Notes: generated by a model from the sequence alone, not told the origin. A stretch of 43,986 nt of DNA from an uncultured Robinsoniella sp. (GCA_900539655.1 UQCR01000056.1:1-43986), one strand, 5' to 3'; positions 9,452-18,512 are shown, counted from the stretch's first letter. Numbers and translations: made by a program.

Positions 9452-10597
9452 TCATCTAAATTTTGCATCATCCAAATATATTCCCAGCTTCTCCTTCACA
9501 TTTTCATAAATTTCTTCTGCAATTATTTTAGCTTTTTTTTCATTTAAACCAACGGATTTGGCAACCTGCAAAATTTCCTTCATTCCCGGATTTCTGCCAT
9601 TACCATGCACCATAGTGGCATGCTCACCTCCGAAAGAATAGCTATAGGTCAGATCGTACGCTGGAGACAAGACCCATCTATCTTCCTTTTCTTTATATAA
9701 ATAAGTAAAATTTTTGGAATGATCATCCCGATTATGTGCAAAAACATTTAAACACATAAGACGATACAGTTTTTCTATCTCCGAAAATTCTTTTGTCAGT
9801 TCAAGCGTTAATTTCATTAAAATATCATAATCCAGATTCGGAATACGGTGCGAAGTCTCCAACAAAGCACTAACGGAAATCATATGAATTCGTTCTACAA
9901 CTCCATTCACCACTCTTCTGTCATAGCGCTTCGTGCCAAAATAACCTTCACATCGTTTTGAGTCGAAAAGTTTTGTTGCTTCCATTTCAATTCCACATTC
10001 TTTTGCACACAGAGAATATTCATACTCTTGTTTTCCTATATGGACTCCATCCTCTGATGAAGGAAATTTCACAATCCAATCCTCTTCATCTATCTGTGTT
10101 AATATTTTGGGTCTTGTCCCTCCGGACGATCCCCCCATTTGAAATAGTTCATCCAGATTTTCTGAGTATTGCGTTTTTAATATTTTGCTACATTCTTCTG
10201 CAATTTTGTCAAGATCCAAGCATGGTTTATCTAAGTCAAAATGATAGTCTGGCTCATATGTTAAAGCTCCCATCCCTGAGTTTCCAACAATTCCAAGACG
10301 ATTTAAATTCCCTACTTCGTAAGGATTAATACGATTCTTCAACATCAGTCGATCTACCAGCAAACGTCCCCAACCATCCGGAAGGCTATCTGCAAAAATA
10401 CCATAAATTCCTTCAAATGGTTCCATTTTAGGTATAAACACCTTTTGCTCCAAAGGCAGCGAAAACGGACTGATGGAAAATCCATCTGCCACCCATTCTT
10501 TGTCGTATTCAAAAGCGGCAAGCTTTCCTTTATATAAAGCCATAGTTCCAACTTTTCTACAGTGATAAAAAACTTTCAGCTTTTTAATTTCCTTCAT
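9452..10597 (-). CDS. hipA: HipA-family serine/threonine kinase toxin
   Basis: This 381-aa protein belongs to the HipA kinase family; E. coli HipA phosphorylates glutamyl-tRNA synthetase and drives dormancy. The N-terminal HipA domain (about 1-110) contains the family pattern GIFADSLPDGWG at 66-77. The kinase part has a glycine/serine loop GGSSGG (155-160), a catalytic loop HNRDDHSKN (288-296) that contains the likely catalytic aspartate, and the metal-binding D315 in PAYDLTY. All key kinase residues are therefore present. The start overlaps the end of hipB by 14 bp, which implies translational coupling. Its actual target and whether it is toxic cannot be read from sequence. Confidence 0.9.
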   Translation of the reverse strand: MKEIKKLKVFYHCRKVGTMALYKGKLAAFEYDKEWVADGFSISPFSLPLEQKVFIPKMEPFEGIYGIFADSLPDGWGRLLVDRLMLKNRINPYEVGNLNRLGIVGNSGMGALTYEPDYHFDLDKPCLDLDKIAEECSKILKTQYSENLDELFQMGGSSGGTRPKILTQIDEEDWIVKFPSSEDGVHIGKQEYEYSLCAKECGIEMEATKLFDSKRCEGYFGTKRYDRRVVNGVVERIHMISVSALLETSHRIPNLDYDILMKLTLELTKEFSEIEKLYRLMCLNVFAHNRDDHSKNFTYLYKEKEDRWVLSPAYDLTYSYSFGGEHATMVHGNGRNPGMKEILQVAKSVGLNEKKAKIIAEEIYENVKEKLGIYLDDAKFR

Positions 10598-10868
10598 TTA
10601 TAATCTCCTCAATGGATAAAAACGGAACTTCTTCAAATAAATTTTCAAGTTCTCCGTGAATTTCAAGTGCCATCGCTATCTTCGTTAAAGAAATCAATGA
10701 TATTTCCCCTTCTTGCTCAAACCGCTTCACAGAACCTAAGCTTACTCCTGATTTTTCACTCAATTTTTTCTGTGATATTTTTCTCCGCTTTCGGATTCTG
10801 CGTATTCTTTCCGCAATAAGTTTATTAATTTCTCCGGGTGATTTTTGATTGAAATGATAGATATTCAT
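10584..10868 (-). CDS. hipB: HipB-like XRE-family antitoxin/repressor
   Basis: This small helix-turn-helix protein (94 aa from the ATG at 10868) should neutralise HipA and repress its own operon. The XRE/Cro-type HTH runs through RRIRKRRKISQKKLSEKSGV, followed by the recognition segment and a short acidic tail. An upstream in-frame TTG at 10902-10904 would add 12 residues, but that TTG is the -35 element of a near-consensus promoter, so the ATG is preferred. There is no clear ribosome binding site before the ATG and the predicted transcript begins almost at it, so translation may be leaderless. Confidence 0.85.
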   Translation of the reverse strand: MNIYHFNQKSPGEINKLIAERIRRIRKRRKISQKKLSEKSGVSLGSVKRFEQEGEISLISLTKIAMALEIHGELENLFEEVPFLSIEEIINEGN

Positions 10869-10875
10869 AGCTAAT

Positions 10876-10904
10876 ATTTTATCCCATTTCTGATATTTTA
10901 TCAA
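10876..10904 (-). promoter_or_regulatory. hipBA promoter with internal repeat (possible operator)
   Basis: On the minus strand TTGATA (10899-10904), a 17-bp spacer and TAAAAT (10876-10881) form a good sigma-A promoter. The predicted start site is at about 10868-10869, the position of the hipB ATG. The promoter contains two similar elements, GATAAAATATCA and GATAAAATATTA, which are candidate HipB binding sites. Confidence 0.6.
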
Positions 10905-10941
10905 GTATTAGATAATATATTAGCCATCTTTTGCTTACTCT

Positions 10942-12399
10942 CTATTTCGGTTCCACCAATACATGAAATCCATCCGTCCCCAGATAATTTTTCTGCATAA
11001 GCTGCAGTACTTCCTCTGCCGGCATAACCATATTATTAACCGCCGGCAAATAAATATCAACATTTTGAAACGCGATACAATTACTCCTGTCTTTTCTTAC
11101 CGAATGAATATCTGTCATACCAATATTATATTTTTTAATCGTTAGAAACATCAGCCAGAATCGAATTACATCATAGTCATCCAGCGGACGCATGTCTTCT
11201 ATCATATGTGGCACATTATTATAGACATATCCGGTTATAACAGCCGCGGTAACGAACGCTCTGATATCGCTAAAGTCATTTTCCTCCAAAACCGCAATGG
11301 ACGCAAATACAGATTCAACAATGTACTTAGATAACCGTTCCGTCACAACATAATCACAAAAATTCCCCTCCAGGCAGCCATTTAGAATTTCCATGACTTG
11401 TTTCAGATAACTGCTTCGATCATTCGCTAATGCGGCAAAATTCTTTTTATTTGCCGCACATCTTTTAAAACCCCGGGTCTTTATCTGGGTAACCACCTCA
11501 ATATCCCTTATGGTATCCGTAACGGTAATCGGCGAAAAGAAAGCAGATATCATATTCTCTTTGGCTAATGCAATACCGCTGCTGCCGGAGATTCTCTCCA
11601 ACCTGCCAAACAGTTCGGATGAATAACGGCTTTCACCTACCACTTGATTTGCTGATTTATTTGCATAGCCAATCTGATAAGACACGTTATTATAACAATG
11701 TATCTGTTTATGATGGGTATGTCCGAAAATATTCCAGCTGTTTTCTGCCTTAAGACCAGTCAAAGAACTCCACCAGCAGTCTGTATCTTCCCTTGTGAAA
11801 TCAAACATTGGAAAATGTGTAAGAATCAAAACCTTTTCTTCCGCAGATACGACCTCATTTGCAAACGCAACCCAGTTACCATGAAATTCCTTTATCTGTA
11901 CCGGGTGAAAACCTTTTACCATACACGCATCCGGCAATTCCATAAATTGCTCCAGTGGAATGTCACCTCCCACCCTTCGTCTGAAACTTGTCCAGCCGGT
12001 ATCGCCAATAACACAGAGATCATCATAATAATATTTTCTGCCCGTTATCAGCAGCCTGAAATACTGATTTTCCTTTGTTGCAGTATCAAATAAAGCAATC
12101 AGCTCCTGATAGCTTTTTGAGGAGTGACTCCAGTAGTCATGATTTCCCAGGACGCAAAATCCCCTGACTTTATTCTTCTCCAGCTCCTTTATAAATCCCA
12201 GAGTCTTTCTATAGTCGTTAAAGTAATCACCTGCCAGACATAACAGGCAATTTCCGTAGTTTTCTTTTATAAATGATAGAAACTCTTCCTTTAATCTATC
12301 TGCTGCTTCCGGATTAAATTCCTGATTGGTAAAATCAAAGTGCAGATCAGATATAAATACTATGGGACGATACGACAACTCTATTTTTTCATTTTCCAC
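10942..12399 (-). CDS. Calcineurin-like metallophosphoesterase with unknown C-terminal domain
   Basis: This 485-aa protein is a dimetal phosphoesterase. The motifs of the family are complete in the first 230 residues: SDLH (17-20), GDYFND (57-62), GNHDYW (85-90), THFP (194-197) and GHTHH (226-230). The C-terminal part of about 220 residues (from about 260) has no domain I recognise and looks mostly helical. The reading frame starts at GTG 12399 inside the end of rarA (19-bp overlap), with GGAG ahead of it, so translation is probably coupled to rarA. The substrate is unknown; the pairing with a DNA-maintenance ATPase suggests, but does not show, a nucleic acid or nucleotide substrate. Confidence 0.82.
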   Translation of the reverse strand: MENEKIELSYRPIVFISDLHFDFTNQEFNPEAADRLKEEFLSFIKENYGNCLLCLAGDYFNDYRKTLGFIKELEKNKVRGFCVLGNHDYWSHSSKSYQELIALFDTATKENQYFRLLITGRKYYYDDLCVIGDTGWTSFRRRVGGDIPLEQFMELPDACMVKGFHPVQIKEFHGNWVAFANEVVSAEEKVLILTHFPMFDFTREDTDCWWSSLTGLKAENSWNIFGHTHHKQIHCYNNVSYQIGYANKSANQVVGESRYSSELFGRLERISGSSGIALAKENMISAFFSPITVTDTIRDIEVVTQIKTRGFKRCAANKKNFAALANDRSSYLKQVMEILNGCLEGNFCDYVVTERLSKYIVESVFASIAVLEENDFSDIRAFVTAAVITGYVYNNVPHMIEDMRPLDDYDVIRFWLMFLTIKKYNIGMTDIHSVRKDRSNCIAFQNVDIYLPAVNNMVMPAEEVLQLMQKNYLGTDGFHVLVEPK

Positions 12400-13697
12400 T
12401 CCTTAATCTCCTCCAGCCGTGCTTTGATCTCTTTTTCCATTCCCTGCCCGGTGGGCTCATAATAAGTACGATCCTTCAGGCTGTCCGGCAGGCACTGCAT
12501 CCTTGTCAGTTTCTCCTCTGTATCATGAGCATACTCATAATCTTTCCCGTAATTCAGATCTTTCATCAGTTCTGTAACGCCATTTCTGATTTGCAGCGGT
12601 ACCGGTTCGGCAGGAAGCTCACGGATATCTCTTTTGACAGCATTGCACGCAGCATATATTTTGTTCGATTTCGGAGCCATTGAAAGGTAAACGACAGCAT
12701 GGGACAGGTTGACATCGCACTCCGGCATTCCGTTAAAATGGCAGGCCTGGTATGCCGCCACTGCCACCTGCAGGGCATTACTGTCAGCCATGCCGATATC
12801 CTCACTGGCAAAACGGATCAGACGTCTCGCCACATACAGAGGGCTCTCGCCCCCCTCCAGCATTCTCATAAGCCAATAAATAGCTGCATCCGGATCACTG
12901 TTGCGCATGGATTTATGGAGCGCCGAAATAATATTATAGTGTTCCTCCCCCGTCTTATCATACAGGAGTGATTTCTTCGTGATACACTGCTCCATAACCT
13001 GATCGGTCACAGTGACCTGTTCCGCACTCATCTCACCGTTTAAAATCGCCATCTCCAAAGTATTGAGGGCAGTTCTGGCATCTCCGTCGGCAAATCCTGC
13101 GATTGCCCGCAAATGATGTTCTTCAATAGCGACCTTCTGATTCCCAAACCCCATGGGATTGCTCAGCGCGTTATGCAGCAGCTGCACCAGATCTGATTCT
13201 TCCAGCCCCTTTAAGACAAATACCTTGCATCGGGACAGAAGCGCTGCATTAATTTCAAAGGACGGATTTTCTGTCGTTGCACCGATCAGCGTGATACTGC
13301 CCTGCTCCACGTATGGAAGAAAAGCATCCTGCTGAGCCTTATTAAAGCGGTGTATCTCATCCACGAACAAAACCGTACGAATTCCCATCTTCCGGCTGGC
13401 CTCAGCCTTAATCATTACCTCTTTAATTTCCTTGATACCACTGGTCACAGCACTGAAATTAATAAAATCTGCTTTTGTCCTTCCTGCAATAATACGTGCC
13501 AATGTGGTTTTCCCAACCCCCGGAGGCCCCCAGAATATCATCGAAGATACCTGGTCCTGTTCGATCAGCCTCCGCAGGACTTTTCCTTCCCCCAGCAGAT
13601 GCCGCTGGCCCTGGAACTCTTCCAGTTTTTCCGGCCGCAGACGGCTTGCCAGAGGATTATATTTTTCTCTGTCATCAAAAAGTGTCATTTGCTCCAT
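12381..13697 (-). CDS. rarA: Replication-associated recombination protein RarA (AAA+ ATPase)
   Basis: RarA (MgsA) is a tetrameric AAA+ ATPase related to clamp loaders that acts at stalled replication forks. The 438-aa length is typical. Walker A GPPGVGKT is at 57-64, Walker B with DEIHRF at 113-118, sensor 1 in the GATTENPS segment, and the C-terminal MgsA tetramerisation region follows. The segment LASRLRPEKLEEFQGQ near the N-terminus is characteristic of the family. An AAAGGAGTAAAAGATC ribosome site supports the ATG at 13697. The gene overlaps the phosphoesterase downstream. Confidence 0.95.
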   Translation of the reverse strand: MEQMTLFDDREKYNPLASRLRPEKLEEFQGQRHLLGEGKVLRRLIEQDQVSSMIFWGPPGVGKTTLARIIAGRTKADFINFSAVTSGIKEIKEVMIKAEASRKMGIRTVLFVDEIHRFNKAQQDAFLPYVEQGSITLIGATTENPSFEINAALLSRCKVFVLKGLEESDLVQLLHNALSNPMGFGNQKVAIEEHHLRAIAGFADGDARTALNTLEMAILNGEMSAEQVTVTDQVMEQCITKKSLLYDKTGEEHYNIISALHKSMRNSDPDAAIYWLMRMLEGGESPLYVARRLIRFASEDIGMADSNALQVAVAAYQACHFNGMPECDVNLSHAVVYLSMAPKSNKIYAACNAVKRDIRELPAEPVPLQIRNGVTELMKDLNYGKDYEYAHDTEEKLTRMQCLPDSLKDRTYYEPTGQGMEKEIKARLEEIKEWKMKK

Positions 13698-13862
13698 GAT
13701 CTTTTACTCCTTTGGATGAATTTTACGTTCCTGCCTGTGATGTCTGTTATCATTCATTATAATTCACCGAACATACATTCGTCAATCTTAACTTCAGTAG
13801 AATTCCAGTTTACCCACAGAATTTATAGCAATAAGAACTTCAAATTAGCGGGAGCAAAATTA

Positions 13863-13894
13863 ATCTCCCCGGTAATATTTCATACCAGGGAGAT
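13863..13894 (-). terminator. Terminator of the corrinoid methyltransferase operon
   Basis: On the minus strand ATCTCCCTGGTA pairs with TACCGGGGAGAT (one mismatch) around an 8-nt loop, followed by TAATTTT. It lies about 70 bp past the stop codon of the corrinoid protein gene. Confidence 0.7.
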
Positions 13895-13896
13895 GC

Positions 13897-13950
13897 TTAT
13901 CTGATTCTTATCTGATTTTTATTTGATCTTTATTTGATCTTATCTGATTC
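13897..13950. repeat. Five tandem copies of an 11-bp repeat
   Basis: Units TTATCTGATTC, TTATCTGATTT, TTATTTGATCT, TTATTTGATC and TTATCTGATTC run head to tail between the corrinoid gene stop codon and its terminator. This is a short variable-number repeat in the 3' untranslated region; no function is evident. Confidence 0.8.
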
Positions 13951-13966
13951 TTATTAAACTTTAAAA

Positions 13967-14605
13967 TTATGCACCCTTAGCCCACTCTGTACATGTCTTC
14001 ACTGTATCTGCCGGATTTATCGCCCAGGCATCCGCTCCTACAATGTCACATACTCTTCCTGTTACCGGAGCCCCGCCGATAATTACTTTTGCCTGATCCC
14101 TCAGACCTTCTTTTTCCAATGCATCAACAACTGCTTTCATAGAATCAATTGCCAGTGTCAGTACTCCGCTCAACCCAATAATCTGGATATTATCCTCCTT
14201 CATTCTGCGGATAATTTCATCTGCCCCTACATCAATTCCCAGATCTACTACCTCAAAACCGCCGGCTTCCAGCATGGCCTTAACAATATTTTTCCCAATA
14301 TCATGCAGGTCCCCTTCCACAGTACATAAAATCATTTTGCCGGCTTTTTCAGTAGAAGCTGCTGCTAATGCAGGCTTGATAATATCCATTGCTTCTGTCA
14401 TCAGTTCACCGGAAAAGATAAGGTCGGATACAAAATACTCATTGGATTCAAACCTCTCTCCAACCATATTCATTCCTTCCTGGCAAGCCTTCATTGCTTC
14501 CGGGGCTTCTTCACCACCATCTGCCATGACCTGTTCTAATATTTCCAGTACAACATCCTCCTCTAAATCTGCCATTGCATTTTTTAAACTTTCAAAATCA
14601 AACAT
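13967..14605 (-). CDS. Corrinoid (B12-binding) methyl carrier protein
   Basis: This 212-aa protein carries a methyl group on a cobalamin cofactor between two methyltransferases. The N-terminal helical cap (B12-binding 2 domain) covers about 1-85. The Rossmann-type B12 domain holds the DxHxxG motif as D99-L-H101-D-I-G104, where H101 is the lower axial cobalt ligand, followed by the GLSG segment (144-147) and the GGAPV segment. The length and layout match MtaC/MtvC/MttC-type carriers. A GAGGAGGTATGTT ribosome site fits the start. It lies 118 bp after the UroD-family gene on the same strand and is its likely partner. No corrinoid reactivase gene (RACo/RamA type) is in the window. Confidence 0.92.
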   Translation of the reverse strand: MFDFESLKNAMADLEEDVVLEILEQVMADGGEEAPEAMKACQEGMNMVGERFESNEYFVSDLIFSGELMTEAMDIIKPALAAASTEKAGKMILCTVEGDLHDIGKNIVKAMLEAGGFEVVDLGIDVGADEIIRRMKEDNIQIIGLSGVLTLAIDSMKAVVDALEKEGLRDQAKVIIGGAPVTGRVCDIVGADAWAINPADTVKTCTEWAKGA

Positions 14606-14723
14606 AACATACCTCCTCGTTCCCGCTTTGTTCTTCCGCAGTTTTACTATATCTTCTCAATACGATTCATTTTGTTATATGGTAGATTCTACTACCTCAA
14701 TCCACTTACTGTTGTCTTCTGAT

Positions 14724-16088
14724 TTACTCGCATAACAGATAGACATAACGCAGTATCTCATCCTCCAGATCCATTACAATATCCTTAGCACTCTCTGGCG
14801 TATATGGATTCATCTCCAGATACTTCTCCCAGCTGCGGTAATATTTACTCTCAAACGGAGCAAGTTCAGAATGTACATAGTCTTCCTTATTAAACTGGAG
14901 ACCAGCCTGACCGCCTGGATTCTGATATACTCCGTATTCCCTTACCGTTTCACAAACTGCAATCAGATTTTCCAGATTGATATCATTAAAGGTAAGTGCT
15001 CCCTTGTCAAATCCAAAAATGAATTTGCCGCCCGGCATCATGATATCCAGGAATTCTTTTACCTGGTCAATACATTCCTGTTTGGTACCCGTCCGAAGCA
15101 GCGATAACGGGAACAGACCGGAAATGATATGCTTATTGCCAATCTTTTCTTTCACAAGCTTTGCATCTCCCATTTCAAAGGAGAGATAAGTATCCGTAGG
15201 CAGTTCATACAGATAATCCAGATAACGCATCCAGTCATGCTCACAAAATGCATTGATATGGAGTCCCAGAGATGCATAATCATTTGCCTGTCGTAAGAAT
15301 GGCTCCCACCATAATTTCACAAAATCTTTTTCCTTCATATAAGTAGCCAGATGAAGCGGGAAGAATACATGCCCATAATTGGAAATCTGTTTCGGAAGAC
15401 CTGCCTTGTAGTTCAGCGTATATACTGCATTCACTGCATCCAGAACTTTATCCGGCCTTCTACGGATATCCATACACATCGCACTCAAGCTTCTCATATT
15501 GTCAGTCAATATATCCAGTGGCGCATAACACATGGAAGTAAATACCGGACTCATACCATATAATCCATATTTTTGAATCAGTTTCCCCATCATAGCACCA
15601 TTCTGCATCATAAACCGGTCCTTTGATGCCAGCCCCTGATAGAGCGCCATCATTGACCTCCCCGGGTCGTTTATGAAATCAAGCCCGCTGTAATTTCTGG
15701 GCAATACCTTTTCAATGATACAGTCATATGGGTTTTTGATAAATTCATCATACTCTTCCGGCAAAAGCCCAACCGTATTGGGGTGCTGCATAAGACCAGC
15801 CTTATTCATCTTAAAATTATTGGAATCCAATGCCTGATAAGCGATCGGCATACGGATTGTTCCGCCATACATGCAGACATCCGATGGAACCAGACGGCAT
15901 AATTCGTCTGCTGCCTTCTCTAATAATTCCGGATGCCAAATTGCCTCTTTTCCGTCTATGCCTGCGTAACCCGCTATTACTTCCAGGCCAAGATTTACTT
16001 TGATTGGTACTCTTTTTGGAATTTTATTATCAAATACATCATGAAATATCTGATTCCGTTCCGCTCTTAATTCCTCCGTATTATTCAT
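14724..16088 (-). CDS. UroD-family corrinoid methyltransferase
   Basis: This 454-aa protein has the uroporphyrinogen decarboxylase/MtaA-type fold used by cobamide-dependent methyltransferases. Its neighbour is a corrinoid carrier, which argues for methyl transfer and against haem synthesis. Being longer than classical HemE (about 350 aa), it resembles the substrate-side methyltransferases of anaerobic demethylase systems. Conserved-looking residues include H277 and C282 (in HINAFCEHDW), possible zinc ligands, and the late GFDKG segment. The start has a GGAGGTTCTAT ribosome site. It lies between a GPH-type symporter and the corrinoid protein. The substrate may be a methyl ether or methylated small molecule; this is inference. 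Confidence 0.82.
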   Translation of the reverse strand: MNNTEELRAERNQIFHDVFDNKIPKRVPIKVNLGLEVIAGYAGIDGKEAIWHPELLEKAADELCRLVPSDVCMYGGTIRMPIAYQALDSNNFKMNKAGLMQHPNTVGLLPEEYDEFIKNPYDCIIEKVLPRNYSGLDFINDPGRSMMALYQGLASKDRFMMQNGAMMGKLIQKYGLYGMSPVFTSMCYAPLDILTDNMRSLSAMCMDIRRRPDKVLDAVNAVYTLNYKAGLPKQISNYGHVFFPLHLATYMKEKDFVKLWWEPFLRQANDYASLGLHINAFCEHDWMRYLDYLYELPTDTYLSFEMGDAKLVKEKIGNKHIISGLFPLSLLRTGTKQECIDQVKEFLDIMMPGGKFIFGFDKGALTFNDINLENLIAVCETVREYGVYQNPGGQAGLQFNKEDYVHSELAPFESKYYRSWEKYLEMNPYTPESAKDIVMDLEDEILRYVYLLCE

Positions 16089-16198
16089 ATAGAACCTCCT
16101 GTCATTACCTGTTAATAGTTTATTTTAAAAACGGCTGTTCAAACTGCCTCCTTTCCTACACGATTTACAAATAATCTCCCAGCCATCCATCTCTACCT

Positions 16199-17581
16199 CT
16201 ATTTTGCAGCTTTTGCTCTTTTTGCATTTAACTCTTCCCTTACCTTATCCATCTTCGCCGGGGTAAGTCCGTAGAAGAACATCAGCACCGTACTGATAAT
16301 CAAAAATGCTGCCGGCATTCCCATTGCCATAAACCGAATACCCGTTACTACCTGAGTGCTTGGTTCTGTTCCGCCTACATAGCCTACGATGGACAGACCG
16401 AAGCCTGCGATTGCCGTACTGAAAACTGCTGCAATCTTAATAGACAGCTGGAACAGGGAAAAATATACACCACGGGCGTTTCTCCCGGTTTTCCACTCAC
16501 AATAATCAACGGTGTCCGCATACATATTGATATTTACAACATTCGGCCAGGAATATCCCAGATAACCGACTGAAATCATAATAATAATAAATGTAATATT
16601 GCTGCTAAATACGATTGAAATCAGCATACAGATGGATAAAATCATATTGCCCACCATATAAGCCCTTTTCTTGGATAAAAACTTGGTTATAAACGGCACG
16701 CTGGTAGCCCCGACTAATGCCAATATGTTTACAATACCAAAAAATGTAGAAGTTGCATCCTTATTTTTCGCTACATATTGGAAGAAATAAGGGAACATCG
16801 CATAGGTCATCAGCAAACTTAGAATTCTCGTAATATCTGCAAAGAACAACAACAGCAGATTCCGGTCATGGAATACAAGGCTTACCATCTGTCCTACTTT
16901 CAGTTTCTCCTGGGCTCCCGCATTTACTTTTACCGGCTCATTCTGAATATCTTTTCCCTTTGAGGCATAGATCAGATTCATATAACATAAGAAGCAGATC
17001 AGTCCAACCAGGAATGCTGTCCAGGTGAATCCGGCTACATTTTCTTCTCCATGACCGAAAAATACAATAAGTGGCAGAATGAAAAATCCCGCAAAGATTT
17101 TACCAATGGCACCACCCTGTCCGCGGAAAGTAGACAAATGTACACGTTCCTTCGGGTCATCCGTAAGAGAAGAGCTTAATGAGGTATAGCCTGTATAAGC
17201 GATATTCGTAGCGATACAAAATGCCGCATATATAATGCATGCTGTAATTGCTTTAGGAACCATATCCATAGAATTGTTTGTGAACATAATCCCATTGAGC
17301 AGCAAGATCAATGGAGCGCCTATCAGAACCCATGATCTGTACTTGCCCCAGCGCAGATTACTCTTTTCGATTGCCGCACCGATAATCGGCGGACTGATAC
17401 TGTCTATAATCCTGCCAACCATCATCAGGGTACCTGCCGCCGCCGCAGTGATACCTGCATAATCCGTATAGAACATTAGTAAAAAAGTGTTTGACATTGT
17501 AACCATAAACATAAAACCATAATCAGCCAGACCATAGGAGACTTTTAAATACGTTCCAAGCTTTTTTCCCTGCTCATTCAT
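16199..17581 (-). CDS. GPH-family cation symporter (MFS)
   Basis: This 460-aa membrane protein has about 12 hydrophobic segments and the signature of the glycoside-pentoside-hexuronide:cation symporter family, including YGLADYGF near the N-terminus and the MLMVGRIIDSISPPIIG-like helix with conserved D. A longer frame begins at 17626, but the ATG at 17581 has GGAGGTATTGCA in front of it and is chosen. It is the first gene of the corrinoid operon and probably imports the compound that is demethylated, perhaps a methylated or glycosylated molecule. The expression signals lie in the divergent region shared with the TetR gene. Confidence 0.88.
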   Translation of the reverse strand: MNEQGKKLGTYLKVSYGLADYGFMFMVTMSNTFLLMFYTDYAGITAAAAGTLMMVGRIIDSISPPIIGAAIEKSNLRWGKYRSWVLIGAPLILLLNGIMFTNNSMDMVPKAITACIIYAAFCIATNIAYTGYTSLSSSLTDDPKERVHLSTFRGQGGAIGKIFAGFFILPLIVFFGHGEENVAGFTWTAFLVGLICFLCYMNLIYASKGKDIQNEPVKVNAGAQEKLKVGQMVSLVFHDRNLLLLFFADITRILSLLMTYAMFPYFFQYVAKNKDATSTFFGIVNILALVGATSVPFITKFLSKKRAYMVGNMILSICMLISIVFSSNITFIIIMISVGYLGYSWPNVVNINMYADTVDYCEWKTGRNARGVYFSLFQLSIKIAAVFSTAIAGFGLSIVGYVGGTEPSTQVVTGIRFMAMGMPAAFLIISTVLMFFYGLTPAKMDKVREELNAKRAKAAK

Positions 17582-17662
17582 TGCAATACCTCCATCCCTT
17601 TTTTTGTTTCCGCTAAACACCCGCATTTGATTTTTGTATTTTTCCGATTCTATACAATTTTT

Positions 17663-17691
17663 ATTATAACATCTATTCCATTTTTTGTCTA
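17663..17691 (-). promoter_or_regulatory. Promoter of the symporter-methyltransferase operon
   Basis: On the minus strand TAGACA (17686-17691) and TATAAT (17663-17668) are separated by 17 bp. The -35 box lies inside one of the two repeated TetR-site candidates. Confidence 0.65.
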
Positions 17692-17742
17692 TATCTTACA
17701 ATGTATTTAAAAATTTTTGTAAATTTTTATCTATTCTTACAA
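17686..17742. promoter_or_regulatory. Candidate TetR operators in the divergent region
   Basis: Two similar elements, TGTCTATATCTTACAA (17686-17701) and TATCTATTCTTACAA (17728-17742), lie about 41 bp apart. A TTTGTAAA lies between them, so TTACAA and TTGTAA also form an inverted pair. They overlap the promoter of the symporter operon and precede the tetR start, as expected for binding sites of the divergently encoded regulator. Confidence 0.5.
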
Positions 17743-17785
17743 GTGTTTTTTATGATAAACTGATAAAAAAGCGGCAGGTGATTCT

Positions 17786-18433
17786 ATGCAATATACAAAA
17801 GGAATACAAACACAGGAGCATATTTTCCAGATTGGAAAGGAACTGATGTATAAAAATGGATACAAAAATACCACCATCAGTATGATCGTGGATGCAGCAG
17901 ATGTTCCTCATGGACTTGTAAATTATTATTATAAAAAGCCGGACTTTGCAGCCAGGCTGTATCTGGAGTATTTTTCATCCATTGACCGGTTACTAAACGC
18001 TCTGGTACCGACTCACATTGAAAATGAGCTGCAATTTCATATTCTCCAAATGAAGATTGCACTCACCCAGATTTTTAAAGATGCAAAAGCAAAAGCTTTC
18101 TACTATGAAGTCAGCAGGCTGAATCTGGCTCCCAAAGAATTGCATGACAGTATACGAAGCCTGCAGGTTTCTGCCTTACATCATTTAAATACCGTCATGA
18201 ATCCGGATGATTATTATCTCTGTGCAATTGCAGAATACGGTGCGCACAAAGTGCTGCTGGACCAACTGGCAGAATTTAAGGAAAACGATGACCGGTTTGA
18301 GCGCATTGTTGAACTGATCTCAACCATATCCGTACGGATAGCCGGGCTGGATCCGCTGATTATAGAAAAGAATATTTTGACCACCAGAACTTTGTTTGAT
18401 CAACTGGATTATACGAATATACATATGTTCTGA
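17786..18433 (+). CDS. TetR/AcrR-family transcriptional regulator
   Basis: This 215-aa protein has an N-terminal TetR HTH (about 10-55) with the typical order GKELMYKNGYKNTTISMI and LVNYYYKKP. The remaining helices form the ligand-binding half. It is transcribed away from the symporter/methyltransferase operon and probably represses it until the substrate is present. An AGGTGATTCT segment lies before the ATG. Confidence 0.88.
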   Translation: MQYTKGIQTQEHIFQIGKELMYKNGYKNTTISMIVDAADVPHGLVNYYYKKPDFAARLYLEYFSSIDRLLNALVPTHIENELQFHILQMKIALTQIFKDAKAKAFYYEVSRLNLAPKELHDSIRSLQVSALHHLNTVMNPDDYYLCAIAEYGAHKVLLDQLAEFKENDDRFERIVELISTISVRIAGLDPLIIEKNILTTRTLFDQLDYTNIHMF

Positions 18434-18512
18434 GCGTATCTTAAAAATGTTTTCCATATCTCTTTAACCGCCATGCAGAATTCCAGATATGTATCACAGC
18501 ACTGCATCCAAA

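Noticed and set aside
10902..10904. TTG as hipB start codon
   Set aside because: It coincides with the -35 hexamer of a near-consensus promoter and has no ribosome site.
14724..16088. HemE (haem synthesis) reading of the UroD-fold gene
   Set aside because: It is longer than HemE, no other haem gene is near and its operon partner is a corrinoid protein.
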